Assembly (NCBI GenBank): GCA_030425505.1
Contig: JAUIAB010000016.1
Coordinates: 1-64,000 of the forward strand
Length of the DNA stretch: 64,000 nucleotides
Source: Bacteroidia bacterium
GTDB lineage: Bacteria > Bacteroidota > Bacteroidia > Cytophagales > Flammeovirgaceae
Direction of reading: 5' to 3'
Under the pieces are notes generated by a model. That model was not told the DNA's origin and did not search any database. It worked only from the letters and a program-made list of their open reading frames with translations. The position numbers and the translations under genes are program-made. Every line of letters starts with the position of its first letter. The stretch's first letter is position 1. Below, piece by piece: positions 45,920 through 53,904 of this stretch.

Positions 45920-46426
45920 CTAATTCATTCCATCCATTTTCATCTTATTCCAAGGGTAACCTGGAGCATACCAGTATACATCTCCACTAGCCATAACTGC
46001 AACATACCTAGTATCGCCTTTAGGCTTGCAAAAAGCATCAAAACTAACTATTTCACCACTTGGTAAACCGTCTTTAGAAGATTCTTTCCAGTCAAACCCT
46101 GGTGCATTCCACCATATAGAGTTATCAGATAATACTACAATATATCTAACATCACTATCTATCTTGAGAAATGCTGTAGCATGTTTAACTTTAAAGCCAG
46201 AGGGCAAACCCTTTGTTTCCTTTTTCGTCCACCCATGATTTGGTGCATACCACCAAAGTGAATTATCCTCATTAACAGCAAAATATCTAGTATCTCCCTG
46301 TTTATTAAAATATGCACTTATAATTTTCATTTTTGAAGAGTTAGTCTCATTGATACCAATAGTTCTAAAGCTAAAAAAAGCACCACTAAAAGTTGCTACT
46401 GCAAATACAAATAATAATTTTCTCAT
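45920..46426 (-). CDS. Secreted WYAP-repeat protein (paralogue 1)
   Basis: From the ATG at 46426 the protein has 168 residues and a signal peptide (MRKLLFVFAVATFSGAFF). The rest is three repeats of about 38-40 residues, each with a DxRYxxV strand, a polar turn, then WWYAPxxxW or WYAPGYPW and a GLPSG turn. I do not recognise the family. The Trp-rich strand pattern is compatible with part of a beta-propeller or lectin fold. Its neighbour 46496-46924 is a paralogue without a signal peptide. The promoter box is at 46448-46455. Confidence 0.75.
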   Translation of the reverse strand: MRKLLFVFAVATFSGAFFSFRTIGINETNSSKMKIISAYFNKQGDTRYFAVNEDNSLWWYAPNHGWTKKETKGLPSGFKVKHATAFLKIDSDVRYIVVLSDNSIWWNAPGFDWKESSKDGLPSGEIVSFDAFCKPKGDTRYVAVMASGDVYWYAPGYPWNKMKMDGMN

Positions 46427-46447
46427 AAATATTATATTTTTCCCAAG

Positions 46448-46455
46448 CAAAAATA
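46448..46455 (-). promoter_or_regulatory. Promoter -7 box of WYAP paralogue 1
   Basis: The minus strand reads TATTTTTG, matching TAnnTTTG, 22 bases before the ATG. The surrounding TTTGCATTTTGTTATTTTTG is nearly the same as in front of paralogue 2, so the duplication included the promoter. Confidence 0.6.
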
Positions 46456-46495
46456 ACAAAATGCAAACAAAACAGAAAATTTATTTTTTTTGAGA

Positions 46496-46924
46496 TCAGC
46501 TCATACCATCCATTTTAATCTTATTCCAAGGATACCCTGGAGCATACCAAAAAGCTTCACCACTTTCCATCAACACAATATATCTAGTATCACCATTTGG
46601 CTTAGAAAATGCTTCAAAGCTAATAATATTACCACTTGGAAGCCCCTCTTTGGAGCTTTCTTTCCATTCATATCCAGGTGCATACCACCAAATAGAATTA
46701 TCAGATAATACCACTATATATCTAGTATCTGTTCCACCTTTTACAAACGCAGCAATGTGTTTAACTTCATAGTTATTTGGTAAACCGTCAATTTTATTTT
46801 TATTCCAGGGATAGTTTGGTGCATACCACCAAATGGAATCATCTTCTTTCACTGCTAAATATCTCGTTTCTCCATCTTTGTTAACGTAAGAACGAATAAA
46901 TTTTAACTTTTTAGATTCTATCAT
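46496..46924 (-). CDS. Cytoplasmic-type WYAP-repeat protein (paralogue 2)
   Basis: From the ATG at 46924 (MIESKKLKFIRSYVNKDGET) the protein has 142 residues; a longer frame from 46975 would include promoter sequence. It has three repeats of about 38 residues with DSIWWYAPNYPW, NSIWWYAPGYEW and EAFWYAPGYPW, spaced by DGLPNNYEVKHIAAF and EGLPSGNIISFEAF. It is close in sequence to the neighbour at 45920 but lacks a signal peptide. A pair with and without export signal is unusual. No homologue outside the pair is recognised. Confidence 0.72.
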   Translation of the reverse strand: MIESKKLKFIRSYVNKDGETRYLAVKEDDSIWWYAPNYPWNKNKIDGLPNNYEVKHIAAFVKGGTDTRYIVVLSDNSIWWYAPGYEWKESSKEGLPSGNIISFEAFSKPNGDTRYIVLMESGEAFWYAPGYPWNKIKMDGMS

Positions 46925-46952
46925 ATATTTTATTTTTAAAATAAGACTACGA

Positions 46953-46960
46953 CAAAAATA
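46953..46960 (-). promoter_or_regulatory. Promoter -7 box of WYAP paralogue 2
   Basis: The minus strand reads TTTTTG, 18 bases, then TATTTTTG, a fair -33/-7 pair for Bacteroidota. It lies 28 bases upstream of the ATG at 46924 and inside the longer alternative frame, which argues against that frame. Confidence 0.62.
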
Positions 46961-46975
46961 ACAAAATACAAACAA

Positions 46976-47602
46976 TTACAAAAATTGCTCTAAGTTGCCC
47001 AAACCCTCTCTAACAATCTCAAACTCACCATTCTCATATAAGACGACAGTTGATCCAATATTATTTCCATACCCTCCATCAATTACTAAGTCTACTACTT
47101 TCTCGTATTTTTCAAAAATTAAACTAGGGTCTGTGGAGTACTCTACAATATCATCCTCATCTTTAATGGATGTAGTAATAATTGGGTTTCCCAGCATTTC
47201 AACTAGTGTAAGAGGTATATTATGATCAGGCATTCGTATTCCCACTTGGTTTTTCTTGATATCCAATACTTTAGGGACATGAGAGCTCGCTTCTAATATG
47301 AAAGTAAAAGGTCCAGGTAATGCCTTCTTTAAAGTTTTATGAAGTGTATTATCAATACGTTTTACATATTCACTTGCCTCACTCAAGTCTTTACAAATGA
47401 AAGACAAATTAAGTTTATTCGGTTTTATAGACTTTATTAAGCAAAGCTTTTGGATAGCTTTTTTACTAAATAAACTACACCCCAATCCATAAACTGTATC
47501 TGTCGGGTAAATGATAACTCCATCTTTTTTTAAAATGGAAACCACCTGCTCTAGTCTGTTTTTTTGGGGGTTATCAGGGTTTATTTCTAATAAAACACTC
47601 AT
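46976..47602 (-). CDS. L-threonylcarbamoyladenylate synthase (Sua5/YrdC/YciO family)
   Basis: A YrdC-domain enzyme of 208 residues. Family members make threonylcarbamoyl-AMP from Thr, bicarbonate and ATP for t6A37 of tRNA. The motifs GVIIYPTDTVYGLGCS, KSIKPNKLNLSFICKDLSE, PGPFTFILEAS and VGIRMPDHNIPLTLVE are present. The KxR/SxN site is atypical (KPNKLN rather than KxRP), as in the YciO branch, so its t6A role is likely but not certain. It is 1 base from the gene upstream (47603), suggesting an operon. Confidence 0.9.
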   Translation of the reverse strand: MSVLLEINPDNPQKNRLEQVVSILKKDGVIIYPTDTVYGLGCSLFSKKAIQKLCLIKSIKPNKLNLSFICKDLSEASEYVKRIDNTLHKTLKKALPGPFTFILEASSHVPKVLDIKKNQVGIRMPDHNIPLTLVEMLGNPIITTSIKDEDDIVEYSTDPSLIFEKYEKVVDLVIDGGYGNNIGSTVVLYENGEFEIVREGLGNLEQFL

Positions 47603-48130
47603 TTATTCAAAAAATAAAGTTTGAATCTCCTTTTTTAGAAAATTCATTGCCATAGAAGTTTGGTTATCCTGTGTTGACAATATTTCATGCAATACTCTTT
47701 TAGAAAGTTCTGAGGAAGGAGCATCTTTTTGTACTTCCTCCTTCGACTGGTTTATAAGTTGTATTACATTTTCCTTTGCCTGTTGAATCATTACCCATGC
47801 CTCCTGACTCAAATAAATTTGCTGTGAGAAATTGTGAGCATATTCAGTTCTAATTTCTTCAATAGAAATTATTCTTAATTCCTCTGCAGTTAAATCAGCA
47901 TTTTTTAAGCGCAAAAACAAATTATCAGGAGTGATTCTCTCTAAAAATAAAACCATTCTTTCATAAGCTTGTAATCTTAACTTAAGGGTGGTATTGCTGC
48001 TCTCACTTTTGGATTGCAACTTAACCTCTTCCAATTTTTTATTTAAAAAAGACCTAATCACTAAAAAAAAACCATATACCACAACAATAATTGGTAGCGT
48101 GATTTTTACAATTTCAATTATTTCATTCAT
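47603..48130 (-). CDS. Membrane-anchored coiled-coil protein, unrecognised
   Basis: A 175-residue protein with one N-terminal membrane segment (IVKITLPIIVVVYGFFLVI) and a helical cytoplasmic body of charged residues (LKLRLQAYERMVLFLERITPDNLFLRL, EIRTEYAHNFSQQIYLS, AWVMIQQAKENVIQLINQ). I recall similar hypothetical proteins next to Sua5 genes in Bacteroidota but cannot name a function. Its stop touches the Sua5-type gene. lpxK diverges from it over a 180-base gap that contains leader element D. Confidence 0.8.
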   Translation of the reverse strand: MNEIIEIVKITLPIIVVVYGFFLVIRSFLNKKLEEVKLQSKSESSNTTLKLRLQAYERMVLFLERITPDNLFLRLKNADLTAEELRIISIEEIRTEYAHNFSQQIYLSQEAWVMIQQAKENVIQLINQSKEEVQKDAPSSELSKRVLHEILSTQDNQTSMAMNFLKKEIQTLFFE

Positions 48131-48213
48131 TTTTGACTAATAGCATATCAAATATAACTGCTGCTTTAGTTTATATTCATAGAAAATATCATAAATTATT
48201 AATTCACTAATAA

Positions 48214-48310
48214 ATGAAACAGACCATGCTTGATTTAAAACTGAGGAACACACGAAGCAGTGATTAAGATGTGTACCAAACAAACTAGGCAGGTCACAAA
48301 TTTTAAACAG
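48214..48310 (+). promoter_or_regulatory. Leader element copy D, upstream of lpxK
   Basis: Fourth copy of the leader element, ending at the ATG at 48311. AATGAAACAGACCATGCTTG begins it, and CAAACAAACTAGGCAGGTCA leads to CAAATTTTAAACAG before the ATG. The inner hairpin GGAACAC/GTGTACC has one mismatch. The outer inverted repeat TTTAAAA/TTTTAAA is kept. It shares its 3' 35 bases almost exactly with copy C. Confidence 0.8.
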
Positions 48311-49363
48311 ATGAAACTATTGAGAAAGCTTCTATATCCCCTATCAATTATTTACAACCTTATTACAACTCTAAGGAATTTTCTTTATAATAAAAAAATA
48401 CTATCCTCAGCACACTTTGAGATTCCTTTAATTAACGTAGGTAACCTTAGCGTAGGAGGGACAGGTAAAACTCCAATGGTGGAGTATATCATCAATCTTC
48501 TCTCTGATCAATTAGAAATAGCTGTGCTAAGCAGAGGATATAAAAGAAAAACTAAGGGCAATATCATAGCTCAACCCAATCATACTGCAAAAGACCTCGG
48601 AGATGAACCCTACCAAGTTTTTAAAAAATTGGGGCATAAAGTCGTTGTAGCTGTTGGAGAAGAAAGAGCATTAGCAATTCCTGAAATTTTATCTGAACAT
48701 CCTAATACTAAGGCAATTATCCTTGACGATGCTTTCCAACACAGAAGCATCTCCCCTAACCTAAATATTCTTCTTACTCCTTATTGCTCTCCTTTTTATA
48801 AAGACCTTCTTTTGCCCGCTGGAAACCTGAGAGAAAGTAGGGTAAATGCTAAAAGAGCAGACGTAATAGTAGTTACTAAATGTCCTCATAAATTATCGGA
48901 TGCTCAAAAAAACGCAATCAAAGAGAAGATTGCTCTCTATGCAAAAAAAGACATGCCTATTTTCTTTAGTCAGATTAGCTATGATATTCCTCAAAATGTA
49001 TTTACTTCTGAAAAAACAGAATCTGAAAACATACAAAATGACAGTGCTTTAGTAGTTACTGGAATTGCAGAATCTGAAAGTTTTCTAGAATATATTAAGG
49101 AAAGTTACAAAAAGTATAGCCACTTGAAATATTCTGACCACCACAATTATACGAATAGTGATATTCAAAACATTTTAAAGCGATTTAAAGAAACCCCTTG
49201 CAAGCATAAGTACTTAATTACTACAGAAAAGGATGCTGTAAAATTGAAAGAATTTGATAGTTTGAAAGAAATCTCATGTTTTTATATCCCTATAAAAACA
49301 AAATTAGCTGATCAAAAAAAATTTGACCAGCTAATTTTAAATTCTTTTACTAATATGCATTAG
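48311..49363 (+). CDS. lpxK: Tetraacyldisaccharide 4'-kinase
   Basis: Phosphorylates the 4' position of the lipid A disaccharide to give lipid IVA. Counted from the ATG at 48311 it has 350 residues. A longer frame from 48260 adds 17 residues encoded by leader repeat and is rejected. The P-loop NVGNLSVGGTGKTPMVEY lies near residue 40-57, followed by AVLSRGYKRKTKG, GDEPYQVFKKL, ILDDAFQHR (catalytic Asp region) and LLPAGNLRES. An N-terminal hydrophobic stretch fits its peripheral-membrane nature. Confidence 0.94.
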   Translation: MKLLRKLLYPLSIIYNLITTLRNFLYNKKILSSAHFEIPLINVGNLSVGGTGKTPMVEYIINLLSDQLEIAVLSRGYKRKTKGNIIAQPNHTAKDLGDEPYQVFKKLGHKVVVAVGEERALAIPEILSEHPNTKAIILDDAFQHRSISPNLNILLTPYCSPFYKDLLLPAGNLRESRVNAKRADVIVVTKCPHKLSDAQKNAIKEKIALYAKKDMPIFFSQISYDIPQNVFTSEKTESENIQNDSALVVTGIAESESFLEYIKESYKKYSHLKYSDHHNYTNSDIQNILKRFKETPCKHKYLITTEKDAVKLKEFDSLKEISCFYIPIKTKLADQKKFDQLILNSFTNMH

Positions 49364-49382
49364 GCTAAAGCCTGATTTTTTT
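49362..49382. terminator. Weak terminator between lpxK and a convergent gene
   Basis: AGGCTAAAGCCT gives a 4-bp stem with a TAAA loop, followed by GATTTTTTTA. The stem is short, so the call is tentative. Confidence 0.35.
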
Positions 49383-49740
49383 ATCCTCTTCTTCTAATTT
49401 TTGAAATATCAGGTCTTGGCTTAGGAGCAGGTAGGATAAAACCAACTAAGCTCACTGCTGACGCCCTTTCTAATGATGGAACAGGCAAAATGCCTTTGAA
49501 TTTTGTTGCCTTAATCTCTTTCTCTTTAAAACCTAAGCTTTGAAGCGCTTTTAATGCTGCCTTAGCATTACCATTAATCACAATACTTACACTTACGAAC
49601 TGTCCAGTTAAATTAGTCTGACCTTTCTCCCAAGAACTATATAGTGCTTTCAATGAAGGGTGAAGTTTGTTGAGTGATGTTTGAGAAAATCCTAAAGTAG
49701 TGATAGTCAAGAACGATAATACTAGTACTAGTTTTTTCAT
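49381..49740 (-). CDS. Small secreted protein, unrecognised
   Basis: From the ATG at 49740 it has 119 residues with a signal peptide (MKKLVLVLSFLTITTLGFSQ). The mature protein has a short domain (FVSVSIVINGNAKAALKALQ, SLGFKEKEIKATKFKGILPV) that resembles a beta-alpha-beta unit. It ends in a Pro/Arg-rich tail (PAPKPRPDISKIRRRG). A TTG two codons earlier is an unlikely start. No family is recognised. In other Bacteroidota similar short modules occur at the N-terminus of subtilisin-like secreted proteins; that parallel is a guess. Confidence 0.7.
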   Translation of the reverse strand: MKKLVLVLSFLTITTLGFSQTSLNKLHPSLKALYSSWEKGQTNLTGQFVSVSIVINGNAKAALKALQSLGFKEKEIKATKFKGILPVPSLERASAVSLVGFILPAPKPRPDISKIRRRG

Positions 49741-49909
49741 AGTCAATTAGTTTATAATTTAATTAAAATTGCAATTTAATAAAAAAATCACCTATTACAA
49801 AACCTCTAAAATTATTGTGCAATAGCAGCTTCTTAGAGTGATACATTTTTAGTATTTTGCAGACTCTTTTTAAAAAAGTGCATTAGCATATAGTTTATTA
49901 AAAATCTGA

Positions 49910-52423
49910 ATGGATAACACAGGAAACATTGTTTCGATAAGTATAGAGGATGAAATGCGTAGTGCCTATATCGATTATTCGATGTCGGTTATTATTTCCA
50001 GGGCACTACCAGATGTACGAGACGGTCTAAAACCAGTACACAGAAGGGTTTTATTCGGAATGTCTGAGCTTGGATTGGCTTACAACAGACCGTATAAAAA
50101 ATCTGCCCGTATTGTTGGGGAGGTTCTTGGTAAGTTTCATCCACACGGTGATGCATCCGTATACGATACCATGGTAAGAATGGCTCAAGAATGGTCGCTA
50201 AGATATACGCTAGTTGACGGTCAAGGTAATTTTGGTTCTATTGACAATGACCCACCAGCTGCGATGAGGTATACCGAAGCAAGACTGAGAGAGATTGCTG
50301 GAGAGATGTTAACTGATCTCAAAAAAGATACGGTAGACTTTCAACCAAACTTCGATGATTCCTTAAGTGAACCAACCGTTTTACCTGCAAAACTTCCAAA
50401 CTTATTAGTTAATGGTACTTCTGGAATTGCTGTTGGTATGGCAACAAATATGGCTCCTCACAACCTTTCTGAGGTTGTTGATGGTATCATCGCCTACATA
50501 GGTAATAATGAAATAACAATTGATGAACTTATCAATTACGTAAAAGCTCCTGATTTCCCAACTGGAGGGATAATCTATGGCTATGATGGCGTAATTAAAG
50601 CCTTTAAAGAAGGTAGGGGTAGAATTGTATTAAGAGGTGTTGCTGAAATAGAAGTAACAAAATTAGGGAAAGAGCAAATAGTTGTTACTGAAATCCCTTA
50701 TCAGGTTAACAAAGCGATGATGATTCAAAAAACTGCTGCTTTGGTTAACGAGAAAAAGTTGGAAGGAATTTCAGAAATAAGAGATGAATCTGACAGAAAA
50801 GGGATTCGAGTAGTGTATGAATTAAAAAGAGATGCGGTTACTGAGGTTGTTCTCAACCAACTTTACAAACATACTTCTCTTCAAACATCTTTTAGTGTTA
50901 ATAATGTTGCACTTGTAAAAGGTCGACCTGCGACTCTAAATCTTAAAGATCAAATTAAATACTTTGTCGAACACAGACATGAAGTTGTAGTAAGAAGGAC
51001 TGAGTTTGACTTAAAAGAAGCAGAGAAAAGGCTGCATATCTTAGAGGGCTATCTAAAAGCTCTGGATCACCTGGATGAAGTCATAGCTTTAATAAGAAAC
51101 TCAGCAGACCCTGAAGAAGCGAAGGCAGGTTTAATTGAAAAATTTGAATTTAGCGACATTCAGGCTAAAGCTATATTAGATTTAAGACTCCAGAGGTTAA
51201 CCGGTCTAGAAAGAGATAAGATCCAGGAAGAACATAAAGAAGTTACTCAGCTTGTTGCTAGCCTAAAAGAGATATTAGGCAGCGAAGTAATAAGGATGGA
51301 TATCATCAAAGATGAGCTGAGAGAGCTTAAAGTAAAATATGGAGACGAAAGGAGAAGCAAGATAGAACATAATGCTGAAGATCTAGATATAGAAGATATG
51401 ATAGCTGATGAGGAAATGGTTATTGCTATTTCACATCAGGGCTATATCAAAAGAACTCATTTAAAGGAATACAGACAGCAAGGAAGAGGTGGTGTAGGAT
51501 CAAGAGGTGCAGCATCTAAAGATGATGACTTCACTGAGCATTTATTTGTAGCGAGTAGCCATGAGTATCTTCTAATTTTTACTAAATTTGGTAAAGTTTT
51601 CTGGTTAAAAGCCTATAAAGTGCCTGAAGGAAGTAAGACTTCAAAAGGTAGACCTCTCCAAAACCTGATTCAAATTGATAAAGAAGATAAGGTACAAACT
51701 GTATTAAAAACTAGAAACCTTGGTGATGTAGATTATATCAATAATCACTATCTGGTTATGTGTACTGAAAAAGGGTTAGTTAAAAAGACTTCATTGGAAG
51801 CTTATTCGAGACCTCGCCAAAATGGTATTCAGGCAATTAATATCAATGAAGGAGATAATTTACTTTCTGTTCAGCTTACCAACGGAGATAGTGAGGTTAT
51901 ACTTGCTCTCAATAGTGGTAGAGCTATACGATTCCCTGAGGAGAAAGTAAGGGCAATGGGTAGAACTGCTACTGGTGTGAGAGGCATTTCGCTAGATGTA
52001 ACTTCTGAGCAAGTAGTTGGTCTGGTTTGTATGGAGCAAAATACCACAGAGACTTTATTGGTTGTCTCTGAAAACGGATACGGCAAAAGATCTAGTATAG
52101 AAGATTACCGTGTTACTAACCGAGGAGGAAAAGGAGTAAAAACACTACAAATCACAGAGAAAACCGGTCAACTTATTGGCATTCAAAGCGTTAATGACAC
52201 GGATGATCTGATGATCATCACAAAATCTGGTATTACTATTAGGACGGGAATAGAAAACCTTAGGGTAATGGGAAGAGCGACACAGGGAGTAAAACTGATT
52301 AGGCTTAACGATAATGACAATATATCTTCGATAACAAAAATAGACATTATTGAAGAAGAGGAGTCAGAAGAGTTAGAAAACAACACTCCAGCAAATGAGG
52401 AGGATGTAAACAATCAGGATTAA
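49910..52423 (+). CDS. gyrA: DNA gyrase subunit A
   Basis: The DNA-cutting subunit of gyrase, 837 residues. The start [20 protein letters not shown], the QRDR region [18 protein letters not shown] (77-94) and the catalytic Tyr in [15 protein letters not shown] (Y121) are clear. The GyrA box is present in the C-terminal domain as [12 protein letters not shown], so it is gyrase and not topoisomerase IV. The residue matching E. coli Ser83 is Ala (position 82) and the next is Ser. Six C-terminal blades follow, and the tail is acidic ([11 protein letters not shown]). Confidence 0.96.
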   Translation: MDNTGNIVSISIEDEMRSAYIDYSMSVIISRALPDVRDGLKPVHRRVLFGMSELGLAYNRPYKKSARIVGEVLGKFHPHGDASVYDTMVRMAQEWSLRYTLVDGQGNFGSIDNDPPAAMRYTEARLREIAGEMLTDLKKDTVDFQPNFDDSLSEPTVLPAKLPNLLVNGTSGIAVGMATNMAPHNLSEVVDGIIAYIGNNEITIDELINYVKAPDFPTGGIIYGYDGVIKAFKEGRGRIVLRGVAEIEVTKLGKEQIVVTEIPYQVNKAMMIQKTAALVNEKKLEGISEIRDESDRKGIRVVYELKRDAVTEVVLNQLYKHTSLQTSFSVNNVALVKGRPATLNLKDQIKYFVEHRHEVVVRRTEFDLKEAEKRLHILEGYLKALDHLDEVIALIRNSADPEEAKAGLIEKFEFSDIQAKAILDLRLQRLTGLERDKIQEEHKEVTQLVASLKEILGSEVIRMDIIKDELRELKVKYGDERRSKIEHNAEDLDIEDMIADEEMVIAISHQGYIKRTHLKEYRQQGRGGVGSRGAASKDDDFTEHLFVASSHEYLLIFTKFGKVFWLKAYKVPEGSKTSKGRPLQNLIQIDKEDKVQTVLKTRNLGDVDYINNHYLVMCTEKGLVKKTSLEAYSRPRQNGIQAININEGDNLLSVQLTNGDSEVILALNSGRAIRFPEEKVRAMGRTATGVRGISLDVTSEQVVGLVCMEQNTTETLLVVSENGYGKRSSIEDYRVTNRGGKGVKTLQITEKTGQLIGIQSVNDTDDLMIITKSGITIRTGIENLRVMGRATQGVKLIRLNDNDNISSITKIDIIEEEESEELENNTPANEEDVNNQD

Positions 52424-52451
52424 AAAACTTTTATTAATTAGTATCATGCTC

Positions 52452-52496
52452 AAATCCTACAAAAGTTGGGAAAACGAACCTTCTTTCGTAGGATTT
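52452..52496 (+). other. Hairpin downstream of gyrA
   Basis: AAATCCTAC and GTAGGATTT form a perfect 9-bp stem around a 27-base loop, 28 bases after the gyrA stop. There is no T run after it, so it is not a standard terminator. It may stabilise the 3' end or separate gyrA from the SCO1 gene. Confidence 0.5.
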
Positions 52497-52528
52497 CTAA
52501 ATTCACTTACCTGTAATACGGTTATACA

Positions 52529-53212
52529 ATGAAAAATGCTACTAAAATCATACTTCTTTCTATACTATTAATTTTACCAGTTGCCGTTTTTCTTTTTCTT
52601 AAATTCTTTGGGGTAAATCAATATGAGTTAAAGCTCATAGACCCTAAGAAGGAAAGTCAAAAATTACAGATTTACAATCCGAAAGCCGTAAATTGTGAAA
52701 GTAATAAAGTAGATAATGTTCATCAGATACCTCACTTTGAACTCACTACCCAAGAAAATAAGCCTTTCTCACAGAAGAATTTGAATAACAAGATTTATGT
52801 AGCTGACTTCTTTTTTACCAGATGTCCCACTATTTGTCTGGATATGACTTCTGAGTTGTTGAGAGTGCAGGACAAGTTTAAAGATAATCCAAAAGTCAAA
52901 ATAGTATCTCATAGTGTTGATCCAAAATATGATCAGCCCGAAGTACTTGCAAAATATGCTAAAGACTTTGGCATAGATACTAAAAAATGGACAATGCTCA
53001 CTGGCTCAAAAGAAAACATCTACGAGCTTGCCAGATGTGGGTATTTTATTGCAGTAAAGCCAAATGAGCAAGACTCTACTGACTTTATTCACAGCGATAA
53101 ACTAATCCTTGTAGATCAAAAAAAGAGAATAAGAGGTTATTATAGCGGTACAGATAGAAAAGATGTAGATCGACTTATTACTGAAATTCAACTTCTATTA
53201 AAAGAAAGCTAA
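52529..53212 (+). CDS. SCO1/SenC family copper chaperone
   Basis: A thioredoxin-fold copper-delivery protein of 227 residues for the CuA site of cytochrome oxidase. An N-terminal membrane anchor (IILLSILLILPVAVFLFL) holds it in the inner membrane facing the periplasm. The copper ligands are C99 and C103 in FTRCPTICLDM and H188 in FIHSDKLILVD. The next gene (DUF420) is a common neighbour in Bacteroidota cytochrome oxidase clusters, but no oxidase subunit gene lies in this window. Confidence 0.93.
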   Translation: MKNATKIILLSILLILPVAVFLFLKFFGVNQYELKLIDPKKESQKLQIYNPKAVNCESNKVDNVHQIPHFELTTQENKPFSQKNLNNKIYVADFFFTRCPTICLDMTSELLRVQDKFKDNPKVKIVSHSVDPKYDQPEVLAKYAKDFGIDTKKWTMLTGSKENIYELARCGYFIAVKPNEQDSTDFIHSDKLILVDQKKRIRGYYSGTDRKDVDRLITEIQLLLKES

Positions 53213-53246
53213 GCTGTAAAACGTAATCCAATAATTACTTTAGGAA

Positions 53247-53819
53247 ATGACAGAAAACCAGAGTAGAAAAAAATATTTATCCATTATTACAATAGTATCT
53301 ATTCTAATACCTATTGTAGTTGCCTTCTTAATGTTTTTGCCCAAAAATCAACAAAACACTCTGGATGTCTCCCTCCTACCCCACTTGCACGCCATTTTAA
53401 ATTCTGCTACTGCTATATGCTTAGTCCTTGGCTTCTATTTTATAAAACAGAGAAAGAGTTCTATTCATAAAGGCTTCATGCTCAGTGCTTTTATTTTCTC
53501 TTCTATCTTTTTAGTTTCTTATGTTACCTACCACTATTTTGGCGATCATACCATTTTTGGTGACTTAAATAATGACAAATTACTTTCTGAAGATGAAAAA
53601 GAGCAAGTTGTAGGTATACGGTTCATCTACTATTTTGTTTTGCTATCTCATATTTTACTAGCAGCTATTGTAGTTCCTCTTGTTCTTCTTGCCTTATACT
53701 ATGCTTTTAGTCAACAGTGGGCAAAACATAAAAAAGTTACTAAATGGACTTTCCCTGTGTGGCTTTATGTTGCTATCACAGGAGTAGTAGTGTATTTTAT
53801 GATTCAACCGTATTATTAA
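53247..53819 (+). CDS. DUF420 (YozB-like) membrane protein
   Basis: A 190-residue membrane protein with about five helices. The pattern LLPHLHAILNSATAICLVLGFYFIKQRK (residues 40-67), an IHKGFMLSAFIFSSIF segment and YYFVLLSHILLAAIVVPLVL is typical of DUF420, with conserved His in HLHAILN, IHKG and LSHILLA that could bind haem or copper. The gene follows SCO1 by 34 bases and is probably cotranscribed. A role in cytochrome oxidase assembly is inferred from that association. Confidence 0.9.
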   Translation: MTENQSRKKYLSIITIVSILIPIVVAFLMFLPKNQQNTLDVSLLPHLHAILNSATAICLVLGFYFIKQRKSSIHKGFMLSAFIFSSIFLVSYVTYHYFGDHTIFGDLNNDKLLSEDEKEQVVGIRFIYYFVLLSHILLAAIVVPLVLLALYYAFSQQWAKHKKVTKWTFPVWLYVAITGVVVYFMIQPYY

Positions 53820-53904
53820 AGTATAACCATTATTAACTATCTATCAGATTAAATCTTAACTATTACACATAATCTCTTTTGCAAGTAAAAAATTTACTTT
53901 TGCT

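Noticed and set aside
53872-53904. TACTTTTG directly before the Mrr gene as a promoter of a leaderless transcript
   Set aside because: The box ends only 2 bases before the ATG, too close for a normal start site, and no -33 box has the right distance.
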